Origin: an uncultured bacterium
GTDB lineage: Bacteria > Bacteroidota > Bacteroidia > Bacteroidales > Paludibacteraceae
Direction of reading: 5' to 3'
Assembly (NCBI GenBank): GCA_946183755.1
Contig: CAMHCZ010000126.1
Location: 1-5,140 of the forward strand
Length of the DNA stretch: 5,140 bases
Position 1 is the stretch's first letter, and each line of letters starts with the position of its first letter. The translations under genes were made by a program, and so were the position numbers. The notes below the pieces were generated by a model. The model was not told where the DNA came from. It was given only the letters and a program-made list of their open reading frames with translations, and made no database searches. Below, in pieces: positions 1 through 5,140 of this stretch.

Positions 1-3
1 CAG

Positions 4-2931
4 ATGAAAAAAACGATTGCTGTTTCGTTGCTTGCATTGTCGATGGCATCAGCCGCATTGGCGGAAACGGTTGAAGGATTTGTCTATGACAAAGACAACA
101 ACGAGCCGATGATTGGTGTCACTGTTTCGTGCAAGGTGAACGGACAGGTGAAGGGAACTGTAACAGACATTGACGGAAAGTATTCTCTGGACATACCAGA
201 AGGTAGTACATCTTTGAGTTTCTCGTTCATGGGATACGAGTCTCAGAATGTGCCTGTCATAGTGGAGAGACATAAGGGTTTCAAGGGCAATGTCTATATG
301 GCTCAAGTGTCAACAGACCTTGACGCAGTGGTAGTCAGCGCAGGACGTTACGAGCAGAAGCTGAGCGACCTGACAGTGTCTATGAATGTGTTGAAGGCTG
401 CAGACATAACCAAGAACAGCCCTTCGGACATTAAGGCTACACTGAACAATACCAGCGGTGTCGATGTGACTGACAAGCAGCCATCCATACGTGGAGGTAG
501 CGGCTGGACATACGGAGTGGGCAGCCGTTGCTTGATAATGGTGGATGGAATGTCGATTCTTTCTCCTGCCGGCGGCGAGATAAACTGGAACGCAGTGCCA
601 ATGGAGAACATCGCGCAAGTGGAGGTGATGAAGGGTGCATCGTCTGTGCTTTATGGTTCTTCGGCTCTCAATGGTTTGATAAATGTGAGAACTTCGCGTC
701 CAAGCATCGACCCAACTACGAGAATCAACATGTACATGAGTATCTACAACTCTCCTAAGAACGAGGACTATGTGTGGTATGACAAGAGATTCTGGAAGGA
801 GGGCGCATATCATGTGGAGCCATTCTTGAGAAAGACATTGTTCTCTGGTATCCGTAACCCGATGAGCGACGGTATAGACATCTCGCATGAGAGAAGAATC
901 GGAAATGTGGATGTGACAGCTGCCGTTAACCTTTTCACTGACGAGGGATACAAGAAGGGCGGCTATAACAAGAGAGTTAGAGCGGCTGCCGGCGTGACAT
1001 ACTATAGCCCTAAGATAAAGGGAATGAACTTCGGATTCAACACCAACTTCCTGAGCACAGAGGCTGCCGATGCGTTCCTTTGGCGTTCGGACAAGGCGCC
1101 ATACGAGCAGTCGCCATTGGCAAACATGGCTCGTCAGACAAACGAGTTCTACTTCGACCCTCAGTTCACATATCACGACTATGACCGTGGCATGATGCAC
1201 AAGTTGAGAGGACGTTTCTATACATCTGCATCGAACATCAACTCCGAGGCAACCGATAAGAACATATCGGAGATTCTCGATAATATGGGAACAAACTATG
1301 AAGCCTTAGCTAAAGATGTTCAGCAGATAGTTACTAAGGTTCAGGCAAAGAATCCTAATTTCGCAGGTCTTGTGGATCAATCGGATTTCTCTGCTATAAC
1401 GGATATGTATAATATATTGTCAGAAGTGTATCCGGATGTTAAAGTAAATAAGATCACAGGTCTTGTCGCGAAGATGCTTATTGGCGGCTTGACACCAGAA
1501 AATATCTCAGATGGAGTTACAGCTATCAAACAGATCGGCAACAAGTATTTCCCTAACGCATCTTCAGCCGACTATGTTGACCTGATAGCATGGGCGATGG
1601 CAAAGGGAACTCTTCCTACAGGTTTGAACTCTATTATTCCAATCGCACTGAACGAAGTGCTGAACAACGGAAAGCAGGAGCAGGAGAAACTGAACGACCC
1701 AGACCGTGTGGACGATTACTACCTCGACTACCAGTTCAGCAAGGAGTTCGGAAGCCAGAACACCCTCACAGTGGGTGCGACATACGAGCACGTTTATTCG
1801 TTGGCTGAGACTTCTGGAACACACCACAGTGACAACGCTGCTCTCTATGTGCAGTACGACGACAAGTTCTTCGACAAGTTGAACCTGTCAGTCGGCGGAC
1901 GTTTCGAGTACTATCGTGTGGATGACGCGAAGAGAGAGTCAGAGACTGACATCTTCGGTCTGAAAGTGCCAGTCAAGCCAGTGTTCAGAGGCGGTTTGAA
2001 CTATCAGGTGGCTAAGGGAACATTCATCCGTGGTTCGTTCGGTCAGGGATACCGTTATCCTTCAATCACCGAGAAGTTCGTTAGAAAGGACATCGGTGGT
2101 ATCGGCGCTTATCCTAATATGGACCTCAAGGCGGAGAGCGGATACAACGTGGAGCTCGGAATCAAGCAAGGATACAAGGTGGGCAATGTGAAGGGATTCG
2201 TGGATGCGGCAGCATTCTACACAGAGTATAAGGACATGATCGAGTTCAGAATCGGACTCTTCAACAACAACGCTCCTTACACATACATCGACAACCTCTC
2301 GCAGGTGCTGACAATACTCCAGAACGGCGACATGCTCGGTATTGGTGCGCAGTTCTACAACGTAAACCACGCGCGTATATATGGTGCTGAGGTTAACTTC
2401 AGCGGTATCTGGGACATAACTTCAAAGACAAACCTCATGTTCAACGTCGGTTATGTTTACACAGAGCCAATCGACGTGGACTACAAGGACATAAACGCAG
2501 TGGAGGCTGGCTACACCGACCCATTGCAGATGAAGCAGAAGAGCAACACTTCGAAGTATCTGAAGTATCGTCAGAAGCACTCGCTGAAGGGTTCGCTTGA
2601 CCTGACTTACGACCGCTACTCAATCGGTACAAGCATGACATGGAAGAGCAAGACACTCGCTGTTGACTACTTCATGGTGGACGAGAGAGACAAGGAGAAT
2701 CCAGACGTTATGGACTATGTGAGAAGCCTGCTCTTCGGCGACCTCCAGGGTTACTGGGAGAGAAACAATAAGGGCTACTTCGTTCAGGACCTCCGTGCGA
2801 GCGTTCAGATAACAAAGGGATTCAAGGTGATGGGCATCATCTCGAACCTCTGGAACAAGGAATACAGCACACGTCCAATGGACATTTCGCAGCCAAGAAC
2901 ATACACACTCCAGCTGGAGGCTAAGTTCTAA
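4..2931 (+). CDS. TonB-dependent outer-membrane receptor with N-terminal CarboxypepD_reg-like domain
   Basis: This 975-residue protein is predicted to be a TonB-gated outer-membrane importer. Residues 1-20 form a Sec signal peptide (MKK start, hydrophobic core, ALA before the likely cut at A20/E21). Residues about 23-100 form a beta-sandwich of the CarboxypepD_reg-like type (VEGFVYDKDNNEPMIGV, then TDIDGKYSLDIP and FSFMGYES), typical of Bacteroidota receptors. A TonB-box-like stretch, DLDAVVVSA, lies at 105-113. The plug spans about 115-230 and contains SIRGG, the VDG motif and the conserved VEVMKGASSVLYGSSALNG at 206-224. The rest is a beta-barrel ending in a C-terminal Phe (LQLEAKF), as expected for BAM-assembled proteins. 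The reading frame is intact and the length is usual for the family. The ATG at 4 gives a proper signal peptide; upstream signals are cut off. There is no SusD-like neighbour downstream, so a classical SusCD glycan importer is not supported here. The ligand is unknown; siderophore, cobalamin-like compound, metal or oligosaccharide cannot be distinguished. The barrel carries an atypical insert, described separately. Confidence 0.95.
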   Translation: MKKTIAVSLLALSMASAALAETVEGFVYDKDNNEPMIGVTVSCKVNGQVKGTVTDIDGKYSLDIPEGSTSLSFSFMGYESQNVPVIVERHKGFKGNVYMAQVSTDLDAVVVSAGRYEQKLSDLTVSMNVLKAADITKNSPSDIKATLNNTSGVDVTDKQPSIRGGSGWTYGVGSRCLIMVDGMSILSPAGGEINWNAVPMENIAQVEVMKGASSVLYGSSALNGLINVRTSRPSIDPTTRINMYMSIYNSPKNEDYVWYDKRFWKEGAYHVEPFLRKTLFSGIRNPMSDGIDISHERRIGNVDVTAAVNLFTDEGYKKGGYNKRVRAAAGVTYYSPKIKGMNFGFNTNFLSTEAADAFLWRSDKAPYEQSPLANMARQTNEFYFDPQFTYHDYDRGMMHKLRGRFYTSASNINSEATDKNISEILDNMGTNYEALAKDVQQIVTKVQAKNPNFAGLVDQSDFSAITDMYNILSEVYPDVKVNKITGLVAKMLIGGLTPENISDGVTAIKQIGNKYFPNASSADYVDLIAWAMAKGTLPTGLNSIIPIALNEVLNNGKQEQEKLNDPDRVDDYYLDYQFSKEFGSQNTLTVGATYEHVYSLAETSGTHHSDNAALYVQYDDKFFDKLNLSVGGRFEYYRVDDAKRESETDIFGLKVPVKPVFRGGLNYQVAKGTFIRGSFGQGYRYPSITEKFVRKDIGGIGAYPNMDLKAESGYNVELGIKQGYKVGNVKGFVDAAAFYTEYKDMIEFRIGLFNNNAPYTYIDNLSQVLTILQNGDMLGIGAQFYNVNHARIYGAEVNFSGIWDITSKTNLMFNVGYVYTEPIDVDYKDINAVEAGYTDPLQMKQKSNTSKYLKYRQKHSLKGSLDLTYDRYSIGTSMTWKSKTLAVDYFMVDERDKENPDVMDYVRSLLFGDLQGYWERNNKGYFVQDLRASVQITKGFKVMGIISNLWNKEYSTRPMDISQPRTYTLQLEAKF
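1261..1560 (+). other. Atypical helix-rich insert within the receptor barrel (about residues 420-519, perhaps to 565)
   Basis: This in-frame segment interrupts the strand/loop pattern of the barrel. On its left, GRFYTSASNIN (about 404-414) looks like a barrel strand; on its right, DDYYLDYQFSKEF (about 570-582) resumes the barrel. Between them the protein reads as amphipathic helices (for example ISEILDNMG, ALAKDVQQIVTKVQAK and TGLVAKMLIGG), not beta-strands. By hand count G+C is about 39% over 1261-1560, against about 48-53% in sampled 60-base flanks. All eight Asp codons between about 1252 and 1515 are GAT, whereas GAC is the usual choice in the rest of the gene. Because it joins two strands, it is most simply a large surface loop domain. 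Its function is not known, its exact edges are uncertain, and the codon shift suggests that it was acquired or evolves separately. Confidence 0.6.
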
Positions 2932-2952
2932 AAAAGCGATTAATCATATAAG

Positions 2953-2990
2953 CAAAGCCTGAGTGAAAACTCGGGCTTTGTTTGTTTTTT
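2953..2990 (+). terminator. Intrinsic terminator of the TonB-dependent receptor gene
   Basis: A 12-bp stem pairs 2953-2964 (CAAAGCCTGAGT) with 2969-2980 (ACTCGGGCTTTG), with one G-U pair and a GAAA tetraloop. It is followed by the T-rich tail TTTGTTTTTT at 2981-2990. It starts 21 bases after the receptor stop codon, so the receptor is the last gene of its transcript. On the minus strand no T-run follows the stem, so it should act mainly in the plus direction. Confidence 0.93.
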
Positions 2991-3024
2991 GAGTCATTCT
3001 GGTTGCTGTGGTTCGACAATTTTT

Positions 3025-3124
3025 GGTCACTGAGCACCGTCGAAGTGCACCAACCGTCGAAGCACCAATGTCATTTCGGCTTCGCTCAATGACCGGCGCA
3101 GACTACTTGGCGTAGCCGAAGCAC
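3025..3124. repeat. Cluster of degenerate short inverted and direct repeats in the intergenic gap
   Basis: The sequence between the two convergent terminators contains related fragments. GGTCACTGAGC (3025-3035) matches the reverse complement of GCTCAATGACC (3084-3094) at 10 of 11 bases. TTCGGCTTCGC (3075-3085) matches the reverse complement of GCGTAGCCGAA (3110-3120) at 10 of 11. ACCGTCGAAG followed by CACCAA occurs twice in tandem (3036-3053 and 3053-3068), differing by a TG insertion. GTCATT (3070-3075) and AATGAC (3088-3093) form a perfect small palindrome. Together these look like two or three decayed copies of one short palindromic intergenic repeat, two of them head to head. I see no gene in 2991-3124. 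A family name cannot be assigned from the window. Confidence 0.6.
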
Positions 3125-3161
3125 AAAAAAGAAAGCCGTCACCATTTTCATGATGACGGCT
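3125..3161 (-). terminator. Intrinsic terminator of the tRNA-Ser transcript
   Basis: Read on the minus strand, the hairpin starts just beyond the tRNA 3' end. AGCCGTCATCAT pairs with ATGGTGACGGCT (3150-3161 with 3134-3145; one A-C mismatch, loop GAAA). It is followed by TTTCTTTTTT, the complement of about 3125-3133. On the plus strand no T-run follows the stem, so it is oriented to end transcription coming leftward from the tRNA gene. It sets the right edge of the gap shared with the receptor gene. Confidence 0.88.
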
Positions 3162-3163
3162 CG

Positions 3164-3250
3164 CGGAAAGTGGGGGATTCGAACCCCCGGAACGGTTGCC
3201 CGTTCGCAGGTTTAGCAAACCTGTGGTTTCAGCCACTCACCCAACTTTCC
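3164..3250 (-). tRNA. serT-like tRNA-Ser(GCU): tRNA-Ser (anticodon GCU)
   Basis: The 87-nt minus-strand sequence folds as a class II tRNA. The acceptor stem is GGAAAGT with ACTTTCC, with G as the discriminator base. The D arm starts at TGGGTGAGTGGCTGAAACCA. The anticodon stem CAGGT/ACCTG encloses the loop TTGCTAA, giving anticodon GCU, which reads the serine codons AGC and AGU. A long variable arm (GAACGG, loop GCAA, CCGTTC) is diagnostic of serine-type class II tRNAs. The T arm is GGGGG, TTCGAAT, CCCCC. The base after the discriminator begins CGA, so CCA is not encoded and must be added by CCA nucleotidyltransferase. The gene stands alone, convergent with the receptor and divergent from mltG. 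No duplicated tRNA 3' end, which would mark an integrated element, is seen in the window. Confidence 0.97.
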
Positions 3251-3285
3251 AATATCTTTTGATAATCGTCGGCTTTGTACTGAAT

Positions 3286-3315
3286 TCGCAAAGGAGGTGT
3301 ATCTCTCTTTTGCGA
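3286..3315. other. Inverted repeat with an embedded AAAGGAGG between the tRNA gene and its promoter
   Basis: TCGCAAA at 3286-3292 is the exact inverse of TTTGCGA at 3309-3315. On the plus strand the pairing extends through GGAGG with TCTCT (two G-U pairs), for about 12 bp around a 6-base loop. The 5' arm contains AAAGGAGG (3290-3297); its minus-strand form ACACCTCCTTT equals the anti-Shine-Dalgarno tail of 16S rRNA. The site lies in the presumed 5' leader of the tRNA transcript. No open reading frame follows the plus-strand motif: GTG at 3316 meets a stop after two further codons. Its role is unknown and it may be chance. Confidence 0.4.
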
Positions 3316-3318
3316 GTG

Positions 3319-3351
3319 CAAATATAGGAAAAGTGATTCTAACTTTCAAAA
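3319..3351 (-). promoter_or_regulatory. Bacteroidota-type promoter for tRNA-Ser
   Basis: On the minus strand TATATTTG (3319-3326) fits the Bacteroidota -7 consensus TAnnTTTG exactly. TTTTG (3347-3351) fits the upstream -33 TTTG element, with a 20-base spacer that is near ideal for the family sigma factor. Transcription would start near 3311-3315, giving a leader of about 60 bases before the mature tRNA 5' end at 3250. No other gene in this orientation lies between, so it is assigned to the tRNA. Confidence 0.7.
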
Positions 3352-3367
3352 TAGTTGTTTACTTTTG
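3337..3367 (+). promoter_or_regulatory. Candidate promoter for the mltG-TRIC operon
   Basis: TACTTTTG at 3360-3367 matches the Bacteroidota -7 element TAnnTTTG. The upstream element is poor: only TTC at 3337-3339 sits at the right distance (20 bases). A start near 3373-3376 would leave a leader of about 33 bases before the mltG ATG at 3408. A second, looser match, TATTTTTTG at 3372-3380, has no suitable upstream partner. The leader contains no Shine-Dalgarno sequence, which is normal for this phylum. The element lies back to back with the tRNA-Ser promoter. Confidence 0.42.
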
Positions 3368-3407
3368 TGGATATTTTTTGCAAAGCCCGTAATTACAGAT
3401 TCTGATA

Positions 3408-4427
3408 ATGAACAAGACTAAGATTTTAATTCTCTGTGTGTGCGTTCTCGCTGCGATATTCCTGTCGTTTATGCTGCTGCCAGCTGTGTCGGTGGCCGAA
3501 GGCGAGAGCGAGGAAAGACTCTATTTGGAGAACGGCGATGTGAACGCGCTGCTGGATTCTATAAACTCAAAGGAAAGCATAAAGTGCGATTTCACTCTGT
3601 CAATGGCGATAAGACTGACAAGCGTGTTCCGCACATTCAAGCCGGGTAGCTATGTGCTGGAGGACGGAATATCAACCATGAGGCTTGTGAATAAACTGGT
3701 GAAAGGACGTCAGGACCCGATAAAGCTGACATTCAACAGCGTCAGGACCAAAGAGCAGCTGTGCTCAAGACTCTCGCAGCAGCTTATGCTCGACAGCGCC
3801 GACATAGCCAATGAACTGAGAAACGACTCGATACTCAAGGCTTACGGCATGGACACACTGAGCGTAATGTCGATTTTCCTGCCGGACACTTACGAGGTTT
3901 ACTGGAATATAAAGCCGAACAAGCTGATGGACAAATTCCACAGCGCCTACAAGGCATTCTGGACTGCAGACCGCAAAAACAAGGCCGAGGCGGCTAAAAT
4001 AACGCCATTCCAGGCGACTGTGCTTGCGTCGATAGTTGACGAGGAAAGCACATACAAGCCAGAGCTGCCTGTGATAGCCGGGCTGTATCTCAACCGTCTG
4101 CACATAGGCATGAAGCTGCAAGCCGACCCGACAGTGAAGTTCGCGACAGGCGATTTCTCATTGCGCCGCATAACCCTTGATCACATAAACGCCACAAGGA
4201 ACAACCCTTACAACACATACACACACATCGGACTTCCTCCGGGCATGATAAGGATACCGGAGAAGTCAACCATAGACGCGGTGCTGAACTACGAGCACCA
4301 CGACTACCTGTTCATGTGCGCCAAGGGCAACGGCGAGAAGGGGCATAACTTCACGGTCACTTTCGGTGAGCACAAGCAGAACGCGACTAAGTATCAGCAG
4401 CATCTTGACAAGCGCAACATACATTAA
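3408..4427 (+). CDS. mltG: Endolytic peptidoglycan transglycosylase MltG (YceG family)
   Basis: MltG cleaves nascent glycan strands at the outer face of the inner membrane and is thought to end strand elongation. The 339-residue product has one N-terminal membrane anchor (about 5-30), a periplasmic LysM-like region (about 37-105, with the FKPGSYVLEDG motif), and a YceG catalytic domain (about 108-335). Family landmarks appear in order: FLPDTYEVYW (157-166), ASIVDEES (207-214), GLYLNRLHIGMKLQADPTV (225-243), NPYNTY then GLPPG (275-279), and near the end GHNFTVTF. By alignment from memory with E. coli MltG, whose motif reads SIVEKET, the catalytic acid is E213, the second Glu of DEES. Length is normal. 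The ATG at 3408 is chosen because it begins directly with the membrane anchor. The gene heads a two-gene operon with the TRIC-type channel gene; it is not next to the tmk or pabC genes that accompany it in E. coli. Confidence 0.96.
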   Translation: MNKTKILILCVCVLAAIFLSFMLLPAVSVAEGESEERLYLENGDVNALLDSINSKESIKCDFTLSMAIRLTSVFRTFKPGSYVLEDGISTMRLVNKLVKGRQDPIKLTFNSVRTKEQLCSRLSQQLMLDSADIANELRNDSILKAYGMDTLSVMSIFLPDTYEVYWNIKPNKLMDKFHSAYKAFWTADRKNKAEAAKITPFQATVLASIVDEESTYKPELPVIAGLYLNRLHIGMKLQADPTVKFATGDFSLRRITLDHINATRNNPYNTYTHIGLPPGMIRIPEKSTIDAVLNYEHHDYLFMCAKGNGEKGHNFTVTFGEHKQNATKYQQHLDKRNIH

Positions 4428-4430
4428 GCC

Positions 4431-5066
4431 GTGGAGCTGTCATTTATCAGATTAATAGACTATATCGGCACGTTCGCTTTTGCGATAAGCGGACTGCGTA
4501 TGGCTGCGATAAAGCATTACGATTGGTTCGGCGCTTTTGTCGTGGGGCTGGTGACGGCAGTGGGCGGCGGTACGCTCAGGGACTTGTTCCTTGGTCAGAC
4601 TCCGTTCTGGATGACTGACGGCAGCTACCTTGTGTGCACAGGCTTGGCATTCCTTTTTGCCGTGGTCTTCAGAAAGCAGCTCTTTGAGTTCAACAACACG
4701 TTCTTTGTGTTCGACACCATAGGCTTGGGGCTTTTCGTCGTGGTCGGTTTTCAGAAGACCGTTGACGCAGGCTATTCGCAGTGGCTCGCCATAATCATGG
4801 GTACGATAACCGGTGCTGCCGGCGGTGTGATAAGAGACGTTCTGCTGGCTCAGGTGCCGCTGATTTTCCGCAAGGAGATTTACGCGCTGGCATGTGTCGT
4901 AGGCGGCCTTGTTTACTGGCTGTGCAACATTATCGGTTTCGGCGGAGTTATATCGCCCACGGCGGCTGCGTTAAGCGTTATTCTGACACGATTCATCGCC
5001 ATGAAATACAATATCGGTCTTCCGTTGCTGACGAAGTACGATGAGGACAAGAACGAAGAAAAATAA
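4431..5066 (+). CDS. TRIC/UPF0126-family trimeric cation channel protein (YadS-like)
   Basis: This 211-residue inner-membrane protein has two tandem UPF0126 repeats of three helices each, plus a seventh helix. The repeats carry matching glycine motifs, GGGTLRD at 45-51 and AGGVIRD at 130-136, about 85 residues apart. These are the hallmark of prokaryotic TRIC channels, which form trimers with a cation-conducting pore in each subunit. Probable helices lie near 8-27, 33-50, 63-80, 90-108, 115-135, 150-168 and 172-192; the tail (KYDEDKNEEK) is charged and probably faces the cytoplasm. The start is GTG at 4431: an in-frame stop (the mltG TAA) lies two codons upstream, and the next ATG, at 4500, would remove the conserved first helix (FAFAISGLRMA). 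It begins three bases after mltG, so translation is probably coupled. The family is structurally established as potassium-permeable channels, but the bacterial physiological role is not settled. Confidence 0.93.
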   Translation: MELSFIRLIDYIGTFAFAISGLRMAAIKHYDWFGAFVVGLVTAVGGGTLRDLFLGQTPFWMTDGSYLVCTGLAFLFAVVFRKQLFEFNNTFFVFDTIGLGLFVVVGFQKTVDAGYSQWLAIIMGTITGAAGGVIRDVLLAQVPLIFRKEIYALACVVGGLVYWLCNIIGFGGVISPTAAALSVILTRFIAMKYNIGLPLLTKYDEDKNEEK

Positions 5067-5084
5067 CTCTTTATTAGAGGCAAT

Positions 5085-5119
5085 AAAAAAGGCTTGCTCA
5101 ACAGCAAGCCTTTTTTTTT
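5085..5119 (+). terminator. Intrinsic terminator of the mltG-TRIC operon
   Basis: GGCTTGCT (5091-5098) pairs perfectly with AGCAAGCC (5103-5110) around the loop CAAC. It is followed by nine T residues (5111-5119) and preceded by six A residues (5085-5090) that can extend the stem. It lies 18 bases after the channel stop codon. The A-run on the left gives a T-run on the minus strand, so the hairpin could also stop a convergent transcript entering from the right. The last 21 bases of the window are AT-rich, with no gene visible. Confidence 0.95.
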
Positions 5120-5140
5120 AATATCTAGTCTTTTATCTTA

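Noticed and set aside
310..1200. Long minus-strand open frame of 296 codons opposite the receptor gene
   Set aside because: It lies wholly inside the receptor gene in antisense. Its translation is rich in His, Cys, Arg and Val with no recognisable domain, as expected from the complement of codon-biased coding DNA.
4..2931. Receptor as a SusC-type member of a polysaccharide utilisation locus
   Set aside because: No SusD-like gene or glycan enzyme follows, a terminator closes the gene at once, and the sequence looks more like a general ligand receptor than a SusC protein.
3025..3124. CRISPR array
   Set aside because: The repeats are short, imperfect, in both orientations, and not separated by spacers of uniform length.
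3027..3236. Minus-strand 69-codon open frame overlapping the tRNA and repeats
   Set aside because: It runs through most of tRNA-Ser, its terminator and the repeat cluster; these features explain the sequence and the translation has no protein-like pattern.
3164..3250. tRNA-Ser as an integration site for a mobile island
   Set aside because: No integrase gene and no second copy of the tRNA 3' end is present in the window, and the flanking genes look like ordinary chromosomal genes.
4913..5107. Minus-strand 64-codon open frame over the channel gene 3' end and terminator
   Set aside because: Its start lies inside the terminator hairpin and the rest is antisense to the channel gene; it is a shadow frame.

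Overview
The window looks like chromosomal DNA from a Bacteroidota bacterium, most likely order Bacteroidales. The grounds are a TonB-dependent outer-membrane receptor that begins with a CarboxypepD_reg-like domain, promoter elements of the Bacteroidota type (TTTG and TAnnTTTG rather than -35/-10 boxes), no Shine-Dalgarno sites ahead of the genes, and a tRNA gene that does not encode its CCA end. The genus cannot be fixed from the sequence alone.

Layout. Positions 4-2931 (+) encode a complete 975-residue TonB-dependent receptor. Only three bases precede its start, so its promoter and any partner upstream are outside the window. It is closed by a strong intrinsic terminator at 2953-2990. Positions 2991-3124 hold no gene but contain a cluster of degenerate inverted and direct copies of a short repeat. 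Positions 3164-3250 on the minus strand are tRNA-Ser(GCU), with its own terminator (3125-3161) and a good minus-strand promoter (3319-3351). A plus-strand promoter candidate (3360-3367) lies back to back with it and would drive a two-gene operon: mltG (3408-4427), an endolytic peptidoglycan transglycosylase, and a TRIC/UPF0126-type membrane channel (4431-5066), which starts with GTG three bases after the mltG stop. The operon ends at a textbook hairpin terminator at 5085-5119.

How the parts work together. The receptor is a separate transcription unit that would import an unidentified ligand across the outer membrane using TonB energy; no SusD-like or other transport partner lies in the window. 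MltG and the channel are both inner-membrane proteins and are very probably co-transcribed and translationally coupled, but their functional link is unknown. No mobile element, CRISPR array or defence system is visible. The most unusual feature is a helix-rich, AT-richer insert of about 100 codons or more inside the receptor's barrel region (about 1261-1560), whose codon choice differs sharply from the rest of the gene.
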